DNA of 64,000 bases from the NCBI RefSeq assembly GCF_900188085.1, contig NZ_FZOU01000001.1, positions 434,001 through 498,000 on the forward strand, in the 5' to 3' direction. This document shows positions 42,194 through 50,670 of this stretch, one piece after another (the stretch's first letter is position 1; every line of letters begins with the position of its first letter). Below the pieces are notes generated by a model. It worked only from the letters and a program-made list of their open reading frames with translations, did not search any database and was not told the origin of the DNA. The DNA is from Granulicella rosea. Its GTDB lineage: Bacteria > Acidobacteriota > Terriglobia > Terriglobales > Acidobacteriaceae. The translations under genes and the position numbers were made by a program.

Positions 42194-43471
42194 TTACTTC
42201 GCGTCCGAGTGCTGCAGCGAGCAGCAGGCATCGGTCCGGCCGCAGAGGCACTTTGCCTCAGCCGCCGCCGTCTGACTGCGCTCGGCGTAGAGCTTCTGCG
42301 CGGCGATGAGGCCATCGCCGAACTTGATCCCTGCCTGCGGAATCGACTTCACGATCACCTGTTCGAGCGCGCCGATCAGTGCGATCGTGTCCATGTAATC
42401 GAAGAAGCCGAGGTGCGCGATGCGGAAGATCTGCCCCTTCATCTCGCCCTGGCCGTTGGTGATGATCGCCGCGAAGCGCGACTTCAGCTCCTTGACGAAC
42501 AGGCCCGAATCGACGCCCGCGGGCGGCAGCACGGCGGTCGCGGCGGACGACGGCGCATCCGGCGCAAACAGCGTGCAGCCCAGCGCCAGTACGGCAGCGC
42601 GGGTCATCGCGGCGATCGTCTCGGCGTTCTCGACCAGCTTCTTGCGGCCTTCGACCAGGTCGCCAGCCGGATTCTCCGCCGTCGCAGCCTGCCCGGCGAT
42701 GTAGTCCAGCGCAGCGCCGAGCGCGGCAATCAGCGCGACGGCAGGCGTGTAGGCCGACTCACCCGCGCGTGCATTCTTGCGCTCCTTGCGCAGGTCGAAG
42801 TAGTAACGTGGATTGTAGGTCGCCTCCATCCGGTCCCAAGCGCGCGGGCCGACGGCCAGGTAGCTGAGCCCCGGCGGAATCATCACCGCCTTCTGCGAGC
42901 CGCCGATCAGCACGTCCACACCCCACTCGTCCATGTCGAGGTGCGTCGTGCCGAGACCGGTGATGGCGTCGACCACCAGCAGCGCCTCCGAGTGTGTCTC
43001 CTTCAGCAGCTTCGCGACTGCGGGCACGCAGTGGCGTACGCCGGTCGAGGTCTCCGTCGCCTGCATGAAGACAGCGCGGGTCTCGAGCTTCAGCGCGGCC
43101 TTGACCTGGTCGAGCGAGAACGTCTGGCCGTACGGCGCGGAGACGACATCGACCTCGCAGCCGAAGGCCTTCGCCAGCGCGGTCCAGCGCTCGCCGAACT
43201 TGCCCGCCGTCAGCACGAGGACGCGGTCGCCAGGCGACGTGAGGTTCGACACAGCCGCTTCCATGGCGCCCGTTCCGGACGACGAAAGCACAATGATGTC
43301 GCCGGTCTTGGTGCCGACGAACTCCTTCAGTTGCTTGAGCACGCGCGTGTAAAGCGCGCGAAACTCGGCGGTACGGTGATGGATATCAGCGGCAGCCATG
43401 GCGAACTGCGCCGCGGGCAGCAACGGGGTGGGACCGGGCGTGAAGAGTCGTGTTTTGCGGATCATAGTCAT
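42194..43471 (-). CDS. Class V aminotransferase (alanine-glyoxylate / serine-type)
   Basis: 425 aa PLP enzyme. The N-terminus RLFTPGPTPLLPAA, the SSSGTGAMEAAVSNL cofactor loop, VVDAITGLGTT and the Schiff-base lysine Lys194 in IGGSQKAVMIPPG are standard for the AGT/soluble hydrogenase-42kDa group. It probably exchanges amino groups among serine, alanine, glyoxylate or phosphohydroxypyruvate, and could serve as SerC in serine synthesis with serA; that is inference. The C-terminus has an extra Cys-rich tail (KCLCGRTDACCS) of possible metal-binding type. Start 43471 or 43465 cannot be separated; neither has a ribosome site. Confidence 0.88.
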   Translation of the reverse strand: MTMIRKTRLFTPGPTPLLPAAQFAMAAADIHHRTAEFRALYTRVLKQLKEFVGTKTGDIIVLSSSGTGAMEAAVSNLTSPGDRVLVLTAGKFGERWTALAKAFGCEVDVVSAPYGQTFSLDQVKAALKLETRAVFMQATETSTGVRHCVPAVAKLLKETHSEALLVVDAITGLGTTHLDMDEWGVDVLIGGSQKAVMIPPGLSYLAVGPRAWDRMEATYNPRYYFDLRKERKNARAGESAYTPAVALIAALGAALDYIAGQAATAENPAGDLVEGRKKLVENAETIAAMTRAAVLALGCTLFAPDAPSSAATAVLPPAGVDSGLFVKELKSRFAAIITNGQGEMKGQIFRIAHLGFFDYMDTIALIGALEQVIVKSIPQAGIKFGDGLIAAQKLYAERSQTAAAEAKCLCGRTDACCSLQHSDAK

Positions 43472-43638
43472 ATTGTATCGGCCCGATAGAGACCCATTGG
43501 CCGGTCCGACCTCACAATCCGTGAGTTTTACGCACGATTCACGCGTATTGCGTGCCCAGCCTGTGGGGGAAAGCTGTCTCCACACAGGATTCGGCGCCTC
43601 GCGGCCCGACGTATGATGAGGAAGAGGATCTTGGAATC

Positions 43639-44130
43639 ATGAGCGAACAGGAACAGTTGAGCATCGGCGCACGCATCGGCAAGGACATCATCGTCGCGAT
43701 GAAAGCGAAGGACGAACACCGCCTCACCACGCTGCGGATGGTGAAATCCGCGTTGAAGAACAAGGAGATCGACAAGCGCGAGCCGCTGACCGATGCCGAG
43801 GAGCAGCAGATCCTGACCACGCTCATCAAGCAGCGGAAGGAGTCGATCGAGTCCTTCACCAAGGGCGACCGCCCGGAGCTGGCCGAAAAGGAAAAGACCG
43901 AGATCGGCATGATCGAACCCTACCTGCCGCAGGAGGCCAGCGAAGAGGATGTCCGCGCGATCATCCTCGGCTCGCTGAACCACCTGGCCGCCGACGCCGG
44001 CGGCGTCCGCCCCGGCCCACGCGACATGGGCGCGGCGATGAAGGTCATCCGCCAACGCCTGCTCGCCAGCGGCATTCGCGCCGATGGCAAGGTGGTGAGT
44101 GAGATTTTGAAGGTGGAGCTGGGGAAGTAA
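43639..44130 (+). CDS. yqeY: GatB/YqeY-domain protein
   Basis: 163 aa, usual size. The helical family core is complete: IGKDIIVAMKAKDEHRLTTL, MVKSALKNKEIDK, LIKQRKESIESFTKGDRPEL, EIGMIEPYLPQ and a C-terminal GGVRPGPRDMGAAMKVI region. The domain resembles the tail of GatB, which recognises tRNA, but the role of the stand-alone protein is not established. ATG 43639 is chosen since the preceding frame reads through the promoter region. It is divergent from the aminotransferase. Confidence 0.9.
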   Translation: MSEQEQLSIGARIGKDIIVAMKAKDEHRLTTLRMVKSALKNKEIDKREPLTDAEEQQILTTLIKQRKESIESFTKGDRPELAEKEKTEIGMIEPYLPQEASEEDVRAIILGSLNHLAADAGGVRPGPRDMGAAMKVIRQRLLASGIRADGKVVSEILKVELGK

Positions 44131-44168
44131 GACATCCCAGAAATCGATTTCGGGCTTATACTTCCGCT

Positions 44169-44420
44169 ATGGCGATGACCTCTTTCAATATTTCGCTCTC
44201 CGACACGATGAAGGAGTACGTAGAAAGCCGCGTCTCGCAGGGCGATTACGGCACTCCGAGCGACTTTGTTCGCTCTTTGATTCGTCGCGATAAGGAGCGC
44301 CGTATCGCGGCGCTTGAGGACGAGCTATTGGAAGCCCTCGACTCAGGCGTGATTGAAGTCAGTCAGGATGAATTGACCGGTGGCAATCTTGTGGAGATTC
44401 TCCGGGCGCGCTCGGCATAA
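44169..44420 (+). CDS. parD: ParD/CopG-type antitoxin
   Basis: 83 aa ribbon-helix-helix protein. FNISLSDTMKEYVESRVSQG is the beta strand plus first helix, and YGTPSDFVRSLIRRDKERR is typical of ParD. The acidic C-terminal part would cover the toxin. It should repress the operon by binding palindromes near its start. The ParE-like toxin gene begins 43 bases downstream. Two Met codons (44169 and 44175) are possible starts. Confidence 0.9.
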   Translation: MAMTSFNISLSDTMKEYVESRVSQGDYGTPSDFVRSLIRRDKERRIAALEDELLEALDSGVIEVSQDELTGGNLVEILRARSA

Positions 44421-44463
44421 TTATTCTTCAGATGAAATCGGCAGGAGTGGGTATTAGCTGGAT

Positions 44464-44853
44464 ATGACACCCCAACGACCCATTCGCCCCCAGTTCACAC
44501 GCGCGGCAAGCGCGGCCATGATCGAACAGTGGGACTATTACAAGGAGCAGCAAGGGATTGAACTGGCGAATCGCTGGCGGGATGCGGTTGCCGACACGGT
44601 GAAGTCCTTGCTGGTGTTTACCGAGCGTGGGGCACGGTGCAGACTCCCCAATAAAAGACTCCGACGTTTGAGATGGATACCGGTCCCTCACTTCCCTTAC
44701 CGGGTGTTTTATCTCTTCGATCCCGATTCGAGAGCTTTGCTCGTCGTTCATCTGCTTCACAATAAGCGTGACATCGCGGATTTGCTAATGGAAGCGGTGA
44801 GCGAAATGGACGAGGACGTCTCCGATCCAATGAAGGGGGAGCCGGGGAAGTAA
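44464..44853 (+). CDS. parE: RelE/ParE-family toxin
   Basis: 129 aa. After an N-terminal strand PQFTRAASAAMIEQWDYYKE comes the helix hairpin ELANRWRDAVADTVKSL, then the basic strand RLRRLRWIPVPHFPYRVFYL and the C-terminal LLVVHLLHNKRDIADLL, characteristic of ParE toxins that poison gyrase. It is about 30 residues longer than the typical ~100-aa ParE, mainly at the C-terminus (EMDEDVSDPMKGEPGK). It is intact and paired with the ParD gene. Confidence 0.9.
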   Translation: MTPQRPIRPQFTRAASAAMIEQWDYYKEQQGIELANRWRDAVADTVKSLLVFTERGARCRLPNKRLRRLRWIPVPHFPYRVFYLFDPDSRALLVVHLLHNKRDIADLLMEAVSEMDEDVSDPMKGEPGK

Positions 44854-44910
44854 GACGCTGGTTCTTTTTGCGCGTCGCGGCGCCGCCGAGACGGCCGCCC
44901 GCGGCCGGCC

Positions 44911-45375
44911 TCAACCCTGGCTACGAAGCGGCTCGGTCAATTCGAAGAGATTGCCCCAGGGATCGGCAAAGAAGGCGACGCGGAGACCGATCGATACAAC
45001 ATCGTGTGGCTCGCTGACGATCGCGACTCCGCGACGCTTCAACTCGTCGACCGCAGCATCGACGCTTGCGACGTGCAGCCCGACATGGTGCCAACCCTGC
45101 AGTCCATAGCTGGAGCGAAGATCCGCATAGGTTGGACGTTCGTCCGCGCCGGGGCCGGCCAGAAGCTCAAAGCTGATTCGATCGTCTCCCGCAGGCGAGA
45201 GAAAACCAAAGGTGAGTCCGGCGAGAGGCAGAGAATGCTTCAGCCGGAAGTCGAGCTTTTCGCCATACCATGCGACCGCAGCCTCGAAGCTGGGGACACG
45301 GAGGGCGATATGCTCCACCTTCCAGGAGGCGAACGGGCTGGCTGAATCGGCAGGCTGCGAAGTCGTTATCGGCAT
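44911..45375 (-). CDS. VOC-superfamily (glyoxalase/dioxygenase-fold) protein
   Basis: 154 aa with two beta-alpha-beta-beta-beta modules: EHIALRVPSFEAAVAWYGEKL and GWHHVGLHVASVDAAVDELK. Metal-binding candidates are the His in EHIALRV, the His in HHVGLHV and the Glu in NLFELTEP. It could be a glyoxalase-like lyase or isomerase; the substrate is unknown. ATG 45375 with GGAAG upstream is the start; the frame remains open far upstream, inside the neighbouring gene, and is not coding there. It is the third gene of a co-oriented set with two alpha/beta hydrolases. Confidence 0.85.
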   Translation of the reverse strand: MPITTSQPADSASPFASWKVEHIALRVPSFEAAVAWYGEKLDFRLKHSLPLAGLTFGFLSPAGDDRISFELLAGPGADERPTYADLRSSYGLQGWHHVGLHVASVDAAVDELKRRGVAIVSEPHDVVSIGLRVAFFADPWGNLFELTEPLRSQG

Positions 45376-45398
45376 GTTTTTCTTCCAATCGGCACGGT

Positions 45399-46340
45399 TC
45401 AGAGCGACTTCAGAAAGGCCAGCAGGGCGGCGTTCGTCGCGGTGGGCGCCTCGAGCTGTGGCCAGTGCCCGACGCCTTCCAACATCGTAAAGCTGCGAAG
45501 GCCGGGGAGGTTGGCCCGCATCGATTCGGCATTCGGCTGCGCCACCATGTTCAGACCGTCCTGCATACCCGCCAGGAACATCGAGGGCTGGTGAATCTTC
45601 GCCCCCGCAAAGGCGGACGAATGACGGGTGAACGGCTCGAGTGAGCGGTAGTAGTTCAGCGCCCCATGAAATCCGGTGCGTTCGAACGCCGCCACAGCCT
45701 CCGCGATGTAGCCTGCGTTTGCTTCGATCGTTCGGGAATCCGCCGGGGCGGGACGTAACAGACTGCGCGTTGGGTCGAAGGGATTCCAACGGCTCTCGTC
45801 GGGCGCTTCTCCGGAGGTCCAGTAGATCATCCCTGGAACCGTCACCGCCGCATCCGACCAGGCCGCATCCGACTCCGGCCTCATCATGTGAAACCAGTAG
45901 AAGTCGTCTTTCCCCGCGGCGCGAAGCCTGTCCAGAAAGCTGGGTCCTCCCAGCGGCCGGAACTGAACGCTCAGACTGCACACGGCGGTGAAGCGATCAG
46001 GCCTCATCATCGCGGCGTTCCAGGCGATGTTGGCCCCAAAATCGTGGCCGACGACGGTTGCCGTCGCAACGCCAGCCGCATCGAGCACCGCCACAAGATC
46101 GCCGACTGTCTCGTACGGCGTATAGGCTTCGGCCTCCACCGGCGCGGAACTCGACCCGTAACCGCGCATATCGAGCGCGATGGCCCTGAACCCCGCGCCG
46201 GCGACCGCCTCCATCTGCGCCTTCCAGCTCGACCAGACCGCCGGAAAGCCATGGCAAAAAAGAACCGCCGGCCCTTCCCCCAACTCAAAGAAATGTAGCG
46301 AGATTCCGTTTGCTTCTATGGCGCGATGCGTCATCGTCAC
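45399..46340 (-). CDS. Alpha/beta hydrolase, epoxide hydrolase-like B
   Basis: 313 aa. The oxyanion motif CHGFP and the nucleophile in VVGHDFGANIA place Asp100 as the attacking residue, the type used by epoxide hydrolases and dehalogenases and not by serine esterases. The general-base His is in EGVGHWPQLEAP near the end. RGYGSSS is the usual loop before the nucleophile. It probably opens an epoxide or removes a halide from a small molecule. Its ATG overlaps the stop of the previous hydrolase by four bases. GHWPQxExP also fits. Confidence 0.9.
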   Translation of the reverse strand: MTMTHRAIEANGISLHFFELGEGPAVLFCHGFPAVWSSWKAQMEAVAGAGFRAIALDMRGYGSSSAPVEAEAYTPYETVGDLVAVLDAAGVATATVVGHDFGANIAWNAAMMRPDRFTAVCSLSVQFRPLGGPSFLDRLRAAGKDDFYWFHMMRPESDAAWSDAAVTVPGMIYWTSGEAPDESRWNPFDPTRSLLRPAPADSRTIEANAGYIAEAVAAFERTGFHGALNYYRSLEPFTRHSSAFAGAKIHQPSMFLAGMQDGLNMVAQPNAESMRANLPGLRSFTMLEGVGHWPQLEAPTATNAALLAFLKSL

Positions 46341-47365
46341 TCCGATTCTCCGAATTGCAGCTTCTTCGTTTCAAGCCACGAGCGTATTGCCTGGACCAAC
46401 TCCAGCTTGCGCTCCAGCGGCAGCCAGTGCCCGGAGGGCAGACTGACGATGGAGAGGTCGGGGCAGGTGTTCCGCATGGGCTCTCCCAGGCGGCTGTGAG
46501 TGATATCGCATATGCCGTCGAAGTCGCCGTTGACGAACAGGACCGGCTGACGCAGGCGGCCTCCATCAGGAGCTTCGTGAGCGTAGGAGATATTCGCGGC
46601 GTCGTTCAGATACCAGGCGTTGCCGGACCGAAAACCCGTGACTCGAAACGCCTCAACCAGGGCTTCGAAGTCGTCGACCGGCCAAAGCGCTGGATCCGGT
46701 GAAACCGCCGGGGCGCGATGCGCCGCGCCGAACCAGCCGCCATTGTGCGTGACGAGCGCGGACCGGTAGACCTTGCCCACGGATGCCGGATCACCGCTGC
46801 GGTAGATCGCCGAAAGCGCCGCCGCGACGTCCGCGTCGAAGTCGGCGACCGTCTGCTCGAAGTGGTTGGAATAAAACCGGTAGTAGTCCCACTGCCCGTC
46901 CGGATACTGGTCCGCGGGATAGACCGTCCGATCGATCCACGGGAGAAGGCTGGGCAGCGCGAAGCTCTCCGGAGAATAAGGTACGGAGACCAGCACAAGG
47001 CCGCGGCAACGGTCCGCATGGTGCGCGGCCAGCGCACCCGCGACGGGACTCCCCAGATCGTGCCCCACCCAGATCGCCGGCGCCGCTCCGAGATGATCGT
47101 GCAACGCGACCATATCCTCCACGATCTCCCGCAGAGCGTAGGCCTGCGGATCAGCCGGCGTCGAGGAGCCGCCGTAGCCGCGCATGTCCGGCGCGATACA
47201 TCTCCAGCCTTCCGACGCGAGAGCCTCCATCTGCTTGCGCCACATCAGGCCGATCCCAGGCCAACCGTGGAGAAAAATCATCAACGGTCCATTCTTCGGC
47301 CCCGCTTCCCAGTAGTGGGTCGTATGCCGGGGCGAGCGGAGATATTCGTCCCTGATTGTCGCCAT
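46337..47365 (-). CDS. Alpha/beta hydrolase, epoxide hydrolase-like A
   Basis: 342 aa. The motifs are FLHGWPGIGLMWRKQ, RGYGGSS, and WVGHDLGSPVAG with nucleophile Asp103. FVNGDFDGICD carries the charge-relay acid and SGHWLPLERK the His. The tyrosine-rich cap (YYRFYSNHFEQ) fits epoxide hydrolase-type enzymes that use cap tyrosines. First gene of a coupled three-gene operon with a second hydrolase and a VOC protein, suggesting a shared small-molecule detoxification or breakdown route, an inference from context. Confidence 0.9.
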   Translation of the reverse strand: MATIRDEYLRSPRHTTHYWEAGPKNGPLMIFLHGWPGIGLMWRKQMEALASEGWRCIAPDMRGYGGSSTPADPQAYALREIVEDMVALHDHLGAAPAIWVGHDLGSPVAGALAAHHADRCRGLVLVSVPYSPESFALPSLLPWIDRTVYPADQYPDGQWDYYRFYSNHFEQTVADFDADVAAALSAIYRSGDPASVGKVYRSALVTHNGGWFGAAHRAPAVSPDPALWPVDDFEALVEAFRVTGFRSGNAWYLNDAANISYAHEAPDGGRLRQPVLFVNGDFDGICDITHSRLGEPMRNTCPDLSIVSLPSGHWLPLERKLELVQAIRSWLETKKLQFGESE

Positions 47366-47492
47366 AATTCACGTCCCTCATGTCGTATGATCGCGGGACC
47401 GGGAAGAAGGATTCGCATTCGATTCGATTTGGCAGCCCAGCGGACTGCCACACGCTCATACGCCGCCGCTCTTTCTTCTTCGCCGGCATGCG

Positions 47493-49331
47493 CTATCTCG
47501 CCGCCGGCCAGCTCATCACCAACCCACCTACAAGCGTCCGCCCTGGCAGGGGTACGCCCGGCGTCTCCTGGTAGCTGGTATTGCTGAGGTTGTCCATCCT
47601 TAGATAGGGGCGGATGAGGCCCTGGCTGCGGGCGAGGGCTACGCTCCACAGCGGGTAGGGCGACTGGGCGGTCTTCTGGATGACTCCCAGTTGGGTGCGG
47701 GCCGAGAGCTGGTGGCGCACCGTGACCGCGTAGGCCAGCGAGGCGTTCTGCGCGGCGTAGTTGTAGGCGTACTCCGAGATGAGGCCGGCGGGCGGCGGCG
47801 TGGCGTGGATGAAGGTGTAACCGAGGTCGATGCGCTGATCTCCCCGAAGCGTGTAGGAGAGAGCCGACTCCGCGCCGGTGTAGGTGATGTGGTTGACGTT
47901 CGTGGCCTGCCACGGAGCGGTGAGCGCGTACTTGGAGTAGTCGATGCCGTTCGACTGGTGCATCTGGAAGGCGGTGGCCGAGGCGTGCAGGCGGGCGTGC
48001 GTCCAGTCGAGGCCCTCCTCGAACGACTGCGAGGTCTCGGGCTTCAGGTTCGGGTTGCCGATGGTGGCGGGGTCGGAGTAGTAGAGGTCGAGGTAGGTGG
48101 GCAGGCGGAAGCCGTGGCCGTAAGCGGCATGCGCGCGCAGGCCATGGCCGAAGGCGTATCCCGCCGCCGCGCTGGGCGAAAAGACGGCCGTGGGGCCTCG
48201 ATAGATCTCCTGCCGCGCGCCGACCGAGAGCGATAGCCGCCCCAGCGCGTGCGCCGACAGATTGACGTATCCCGCGCCCTGGTTGCGGGCGTGGTGGCCG
48301 AGGTTCGAGCTGAGGATCGAGTCGCCGTCGGCCTCGACGCCATAGGCCAGGTCGAGGTTCGCGGCGAGGTGGCTGGTGTGGCGCAGGTCGGCCTGCCAGG
48401 CGGTGTCGATGTGGTTGTTCCGGTAGTAGTTGGGGTTCGAGGCCAGCAGGACGAAGAGGTCGGTGTGGCGCCGGTAGGCGAAGTCGGCCAGCGTGTCCCG
48501 GGCGATCTCCTGGCGGATGGCGCCGTACCAGCCCTTGGTCCGCTCCTTCGAGTCGTAGTCGCCATAGAAGAGGTTGGCGCCGTAGGGCCGGTCGCTGGCG
48601 GCGAGCAGGATCTCGGTCTGGCCGATGGGGCTGAGCAGAAAGGTGTCGGACGCGGCGGCGAGCGAGTGGTAGCCGCGGTCGTTGGCGCCCTGGTAGAAGA
48701 AGCCGTCGGAGGCGTCGCGGCTGGCGGTGATCTGCTCGGAGTTCAAGACGCTCTTGGGATTCGCAAGGTAGGCCGCGCGGAGATGCTGCTCGTTCTCGTT
48801 GTAGCTGCCGCCGCCCAGCCGTATCTCGGCGAAGGTGCGCGGCGCGGGCGCGGTGATGAGGTTGACCGCCCCGCCGATCGCGTCCGAGCCGTAAAACGTG
48901 CTGCCCGAGCCATGCAGGACGTCGATGCGCGAGATCGCTTCGAGCGGCACGGTCAGGTCGAGGTTCAGGTGCGCGGTCTCTGGGTCGTTGACGCGCATGC
49001 CGTTGACCAGCACGAGGGTCTGCTCAAACGTCGTGCCGCGGATGGAGATATCGGCCTGGACGCCGCCGGGGCTGCGCTCCTGCAACTGAATCGACGGGTC
49101 GAGCCGGAGGTAGTCCTCGACGGCGTTGAAGAGCGGCTGCCGTGCCGGGTCGGCGAGGTCGATGAGCCGGACGGAGCGGTCCGGATCGGCGAGCGGCAGG
49201 GGCTCGGAGGAGGTTGTGACGTCGACCGTCTGGGCTACCGGAGGGAGGACAGGCTGCTGAGCGGCAGGGGCGCTTTGCGCGAACGCGGCGGCGGGCGTGA
49301 GGCAGGCGAGCAGGAACGGAAGAGTCTTCAT
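47493..49331 (-). CDS. TonB-dependent outer-membrane receptor (BtuB/CirA-like)
   Basis: 612 aa. A signal peptide (MKTLPFLLACLTPAAAFAQS) is followed by a candidate TonB box near TVDVTTSS. The plug domain has DISIRGTTFEQTLVLVNGMR and RIDVLHGSGSTFYGSDAIGG, then a 22-strand-type barrel to the C-terminus. The last residues, LVGGLVMSWPAAR, do not end in the usual aromatic. The family imports cobalamin, siderophores or other scarce ligands using TonB energy; short length and plug favour the BtuB-like group. No cobalamin riboswitch was seen in its 88-base leader. It is divergent from a MarR regulator gene, which may control it. Confidence 0.9.
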   Translation of the reverse strand: MKTLPFLLACLTPAAAFAQSAPAAQQPVLPPVAQTVDVTTSSEPLPLADPDRSVRLIDLADPARQPLFNAVEDYLRLDPSIQLQERSPGGVQADISIRGTTFEQTLVLVNGMRVNDPETAHLNLDLTVPLEAISRIDVLHGSGSTFYGSDAIGGAVNLITAPAPRTFAEIRLGGGSYNENEQHLRAAYLANPKSVLNSEQITASRDASDGFFYQGANDRGYHSLAAASDTFLLSPIGQTEILLAASDRPYGANLFYGDYDSKERTKGWYGAIRQEIARDTLADFAYRRHTDLFVLLASNPNYYRNNHIDTAWQADLRHTSHLAANLDLAYGVEADGDSILSSNLGHHARNQGAGYVNLSAHALGRLSLSVGARQEIYRGPTAVFSPSAAAGYAFGHGLRAHAAYGHGFRLPTYLDLYYSDPATIGNPNLKPETSQSFEEGLDWTHARLHASATAFQMHQSNGIDYSKYALTAPWQATNVNHITYTGAESALSYTLRGDQRIDLGYTFIHATPPPAGLISEYAYNYAAQNASLAYAVTVRHQLSARTQLGVIQKTAQSPYPLWSVALARSQGLIRPYLRMDNLSNTSYQETPGVPLPGRTLVGGLVMSWPAAR

Positions 49332-49393
49332 AGGGCCAGAACCATCATGGGCGATGAGCGCGTGGGCGAGCGGGTAGTTTTCGACTGGCTCAA

Positions 49394-49413
49394 ATAGTTG
49401 AAATGTAAACTAT
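49394..49413. promoter_or_regulatory. Candidate MarR operator between receptor and regulator
   Basis: ATAGTTGAAATGTAAACTAT has perfect six-base inverted arms ATAGTT/AACTAT with an eight-base spacer, in an AT-rich pocket just seven bases before the MarR ATG. Size and symmetry fit MarR-family sites. Confidence 0.6.
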
Positions 49414-49419
49414 ACGCAG

Positions 49420-49872
49420 ATGCGCATCGACCAGTTTCTGAGCCAGAGTCCGATCTTTCAGACCAACCGCATCGCACGGCGGATGGACGCGGCGCTGAAC
49501 CAGATTCTCGCGCCCGAAGGGCTGACCGGGTTTGAGGCTCTGGTGCTGTCGGCGATCTTCTTCGAACGGCGCGGCGCCATCAAGCCGTCGGATTTGTCGG
49601 CGACCTTTCAGACCACGCGTGGCAATGTGAGCCACTGCCTGTCGTCGCTCGAAGCCAAAGGGCTGGTCCGGCGGCGGATCGACCCGGACGACGCCCGGGC
49701 GTTCCAACTGATGGTCACGCCGCCGGGCAAAGCGAAGGCGGTGCGTGTGGTGGGGATTCTCGACCGCGTGCAGCGAGAGCTCGAAGCGACGATGGGAACG
49801 GAGGCACTGGCGGCAATGCTGGAGCGGATGAACCGCACGTCAGCGCTGTGCGACACTCTCGCCCGGCGCTAA
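49420..49872 (+). CDS. MarR-family transcriptional regulator
   Basis: 150 aa winged-helix dimer. The DNA-binding part contains LTGFEALVLSAIFFERRGAI, LSATFQTTRGNVSHCLSSLE and KGLVRRRIDPDDARAFQLMV, with the Asp-Arg of the wing. Terminal helices form the dimer interface. It should repress in the absence of a ligand. It is divergent from the TonB receptor gene with a candidate palindromic site directly before its start. There is no clear ribosome site, so the mRNA may be nearly leaderless. Confidence 0.92.
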   Translation: MRIDQFLSQSPIFQTNRIARRMDAALNQILAPEGLTGFEALVLSAIFFERRGAIKPSDLSATFQTTRGNVSHCLSSLEAKGLVRRRIDPDDARAFQLMVTPPGKAKAVRVVGILDRVQRELEATMGTEALAAMLERMNRTSALCDTLARR

Positions 49873-49887
49873 GCAGCACGCAAGAGG

Positions 49888-50670
49888 CTACAAGATTCCA
49901 CCCTCCGGCCAGTTTCGCCAGTGCGTATTGGGCGGGAGCGAAGGACGGTAGAGCGACGTATCGCCGGTAGCGAGAACCTGCGCAAGCTGTTGAAAGGTCT
50001 CCGATCCGTTTGGCCGGACATCCTCCTCGACGACATTCGGATGGTGCCACGCCTCCAGTTGAAAAATTTGAGTCATCGACGGCGGAACGCTGAGCCGCCG
50101 CTCCTGCGCAGTAGCGAGGACCGAATCGCGAGCAACATCGGCGGCAAACCGGGAAAGTTCGAAGACCTTAATGCGAGGCGAGGCCTGAAGCTCGATCTCT
50201 CGCTTCGCGTACTCCGCAAGCGCGGGAAGCGGCAGCGTATGACCACGCATGATGAACTCTTTCGCTCCTGCGGCGACCAGCTCGCAGTCCTGATCGTCCT
50301 GCCATTCCCCCGCCTCGATTGGGAAGACGAAGCGGGATTCATTGCTTGGATTGTTCGCAAGGTATTGGTAATAGGCCTTTTCGTTGACATATTTTGCCGG
50401 GGAATCGCGGTCGTGCAGGGCATTCGAGAAGGTGTAGATATGCGTGTCCGGCAGTTCGCTGCGAGGCGAGAAGCCAAACACTTCGATTACTATCGCCCAC
50501 TCCTCCGTCCCCCGATAAAGCGAGAGACGGGTTGCCGCCAGATAAACGTATCCGTTATCCAGCATGGGAAATGTGAAGCGGTCACAGCAACGATCGAGAA
50601 TGGCGAGGATCTCGTGCGGGTCGATGGCCATGAGCCAATTATCGTACGGGCGGGTCAGCCTGCTCGCCAT
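49888..50670 (-). CDS. DUF7003-type hypothetical protein
   Basis: 260 aa. Recognisable stretches are FTFPMLDNGYVYLAATRLSL, WAIVIEVFGFSPRSELPDTH and NESRFVFPIEAGEW. They look like the uncharacterised cytoplasmic proteins often named DUF7003, an identification from memory. No signal peptide or membrane helix. The first ATG directly abuts the stop of the upstream RNase H-like gene (TAAATG), with GGGAG just before, so translation is probably coupled. Function unknown; a second in-frame Met lies 13 codons later. Confidence 0.7.
   Translation of the reverse strand: MASRLTRPYDNWLMAIDPHEILAILDRCCDRFTFPMLDNGYVYLAATRLSLYRGTEEWAIVIEVFGFSPRSELPDTHIYTFSNALHDRDSPAKYVNEKAYYQYLANNPSNESRFVFPIEAGEWQDDQDCELVAAGAKEFIMRGHTLPLPALAEYAKREIELQASPRIKVFELSRFAADVARDSVLATAQERRLSVPPSMTQIFQLEAWHHPNVVEEDVRPNGSETFQQLAQVLATGDTSLYRPSLPPNTHWRNWPEGGIL

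Noticed and set aside
45376..45981. Apparent N-terminal extension of the VOC protein
   Set aside because: It overlaps the epoxide hydrolase-like gene in another frame; VOC homology starts at 45375, where a ribosome site lies.
49332..49419. Cobalamin riboswitch upstream of the BtuB-like receptor
   Set aside because: The gap is only 88 bases and lacks the B12-box-like sequence.
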